Shown here piece by piece: positions 62,301 to 64,000 of a stretch of 64,000 nucleotides of DNA. Within the stretch, counting starts at the first letter, position 1, and the number at the start of each line of letters is the position of its first letter. The DNA comes from Hyaloperonospora brassicae (taxonomy: Eukaryota > Oomycota > Peronosporomycetes > Peronosporales > Peronosporaceae). The notes beneath the pieces are model-generated. The model did no database searches. It was not told the DNA's origin and worked only from the letters and a program-made list of their open reading frames with translations. The stretch spans positions 82,447 to 146,446 of the forward strand of contig CANTFL010000479.1 of NCBI GenBank assembly GCA_947650285.1. Reading direction: 5' to 3'. Both the position numbers and the translations under genes were made by a program.

Positions 62301-63594
62301 CAGTTACTGCTTTGGAGTCTTTGTTTCGCCGCAAAACCGAAAGGGGGACTATTCGACTAAGCGATGTGTTCGACAAGTCCGATGCTCAAGACTGCAGAGG
62401 ATCCGAGAAGGCGTCGCTATCGGTACAACAAGGCGAAAAGAGGCTACCAAGGCCGATGTTTTTAGTGTCTCGAAGCTGGTTAACACAGTGGAGAAAGTAC
62501 ATTCGCAGCGTAGATGAGACCCTGCCATCGAAGCTGACGTCGTCGTGTCCGCAGTGCATGCACCAGAAACTGGTACTATCCCCAGGCTTGCTGACAGCAC
62601 AAGAGGGACAAGTCGTCGATGTGAGCTCGTTAGATGTGGAGTTCGTGTCTATGGGTGAAATGCAAGCTTTGGCTGAGCGTTATGGCGCCCCTGCGATGCC
62701 GTTGTATTACGGCCTTCTCGTTGCTACTACCGTTCCAGAGTCCGGGGAAGAGGCATCTCATGTGGTTTGGCGAAAGTGCTCGCTAGCCTCTCTGCAGCTT
62801 GATAGTGAGCGACATGTGAGCAGTGATGGTCGTCTTGACGGTACTATGCCCCTGGTCAGCCAAGAAGCGATGGACAATACTGTAATCTGCGCGGAATGTC
62901 AGGCAAGCTCAAACGAAAGATACCGCGACGAGCTTGTCAATTTCATAAATTGTGTTGTGAACATTCAGCAACTAGACGACAGTCAGGTTGTCCCAACAAG
63001 GGAGAATTTGACGCTGGATGAGAAAGCGTGTGGTCGACGACGTTCCAGGCGTGCTCGTCCAGGTTCAGCGTGGACAAGGCCAATAACAGCTAACGCCACA
63101 GATACCGTGTACATGCTGAAGGCGAAAATTTACGCTGAAATCGATGCGCTTCCCATGTGTCAACGTTTGTACTACAGGGGTGCTGCTCTGGAAAATTGTC
63201 GTACGCTCAAAGAGTTGGGGTGCGTTCGATCTTCTCTAGGGTGGATGAATTGTTCTAGCTGACTTTGCTGTCGCTGTGTGCTACTAGGATTAAAGCAGGA
63301 GACGCTGTGTTCATGCGGGTGTCCGAAGATGCTGCCGATGATCTCGTGGTGGACGATAGTCAAGAGCGTGAGGTGGGCTTTGTGAATTCCGTCTTTCACT
63401 CGCACCCATCCATAGGCAGTGATGCTTCGTCTATATCTGCGGCTTGTGAAGATCGAGCTTTGGCCATGCGAGGCGGTCACAGAACCCGTGTGTGGGTATG
63501 TCCTGCCTGTACATATGTCAACGACGACACAGACATAGTTTGCGAAATTTGCTCTGCGACTAGGAACGACAAATCGGATCATCATGGCAAATGA
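59306..63594 (+). CDS. USP48: USP48-like ubiquitin-specific protease with DUSP repeats and RanBP2 zinc finger
   Basis: Four exons: 59306-59866, 60036-60428, 60506-63219, 63288-63594, giving 1324 residues; the introns are 169, 77 and 68 bp. The USP domain has the Cys box GLRNLGATCYLNSLLQCLFA, QQDAQ joined to EFSKLLL, a zinc ribbon (CLNCKHKS; CEQCNTKQC), QLMRFVYDANAGRKKKLT, and the His box SAHVGHYTASV with WFEFDDAVV. NCSDNPNCLYGLGE near the N-terminus and the domain order are typical of USP48. At least three DUSP domains follow (FYWVDTEWLRCWVTGEKLDH; LMSRAWLRSYKSH; LVSRSWLTQWRKYIRS). A ubiquitin-like segment then crosses the last splice (LYYRGAALENCRTLKELG to IKAGDAVFMRVSED), and a RanBP2 finger ends the protein (VWVCPACTYVNDDTDIVCEI then C). 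The family removes ubiquitin from nuclear substrates. The ATG chosen is the first in frame (MARAKRKRD). Confidence 0.92.
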
Positions 63595-63820
63595 GAACCA
63601 TTCGATAGCTGGATGAATATCAGTGCAAAAATGATGGGTCAGTGATCTCGCACAATATATCGTATGAAGTGTCCAAAACTCATACTGCAGCACATCCCAA
63701 AGGTTTTCATCTTCATGATTGACGATTTGCCCATCCTTTTGTACCAACACAACCATCGATCGCTTCGACTCAGCGCTCAACGGTTGGTTGCTAAAGCAAA
63801 TACATTGCGCTTTGCATATT
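63595..63820. other. 3' flank of the USP48-like gene
   Basis: No gene seen. Short frames on both strands are uninformative. Confidence 0.5.
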
Positions 63821-63821
63821 G

Positions 63822-64000
63822 TAACGGGGCACACCCTTGCGTAACTTAACGCAAGAGATTTGGGTGCCCCGACGGACGTACACGTGGCAAGCGAGGAAGC
63901 GTAGGTAGGGTAAAAGTAGAACTGTTATATTAATATAATTAAGTCTTTTAACTACTGTCTCTTCGTTTGACTTAATTCAATTATGCTAATATAACTGCAT
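63822..64000. mobile_element. Possible LTR, running off the window
   Basis: Starts TGTAACGGGGCAC. Bases 63869-63945 (GACGGACGTACACGTGGC, GAGGAAGCG and AAAGTAGAACTGT) resemble 5458-5560. Two dispersed copies plus a TG start suggest a retroelement LTR, but the other end and any coding part are outside the window. Confidence 0.35.
63826..63870. repeat. Imperfect palindrome (hairpin) at the start of an LTR-like repeat
   Basis: CTTGCGT, AACTTA loop, ACGCAAG forms a perfect inner stem; the outer arms GGGGCACACC and GGGTGCCCC pair around it with an asymmetric bulge. The TGTAACGGGGCAC just before could be an LTR start. Confidence 0.7.

Overview
The window looks like nuclear DNA of an oomycete (stramenopile), probably a Phytophthora or downy-mildew relative. 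The support is short GT-AG introns of about 50-200 bp inside conserved eukaryotic genes, an ankyrin+FYVE protein, a GAPDH with an extra Arg-Gly-Gly after VDGPS (a form I associate with oomycetes), and gene-dense stretches alternating with AT-rich, transposon-littered stretches. Genus and species cannot be read from the sequence. Gene models come from reading frames, splice signals and family motifs only.

Layout. 1-4453: a large inverted repeat whose arms each carry GAPDH. The minus-strand copy is complete; the plus-strand copy lacks its start codon. 4454-8570: AT-rich DNA with a decayed Mutator-like element (about 6271-7370). 8573-13560: a graveyard of broken host-like genes: a tandemly duplicated inositol-polyphosphate-4-phosphatase-like pseudogene, a PRP5/DDX46-like RS-domain remnant and an inverted DEAD-box fragment. 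14060-19870: a Mutator-like transposase gene split by a Copia LTR retrotransposon. 22701-24128: an intact ankyrin+FYVE gene. 24129-33024: repeats, Copia fragments and a full-length pogo-like DNA transposon (27294-29603) with exact 23-bp inverted ends and a TA duplication. 33025-37056: a complete FUSED/STK36-type kinase gene. 37057-47131: a 10-kb gene-free AT-rich desert with one tRNA-derived SINE candidate.

47132-56552 is a compact housekeeping island: SRP19, twinfilin, a PWWP/TFIIS-like nuclear protein, ribosomal protein uS2 (RPSA) and a MAP65/PRC1/Ase1 spindle protein. The last two are divergent from a 253-bp shared promoter. 59306-63594 holds a USP48-like deubiquitinase with DUSP repeats, a ubiquitin-like region and a C-terminal RanBP2-type zinc finger. 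The window ends in a hairpin and LTR-like repeat.

The intact genes do not form one pathway; they serve glycolysis, protein targeting, actin and microtubule control, translation, transcription elongation, ubiquitin removal, phosphoinositide reading and (by homology) flagellar or cytokinetic signalling. I found no clearly new multi-gene system. The most notable items are the GAPDH palindrome broken at the start codon, the nearly intact pogo element, the Copia insertion with an unusually long target duplication, and several unusual domain or tail combinations.
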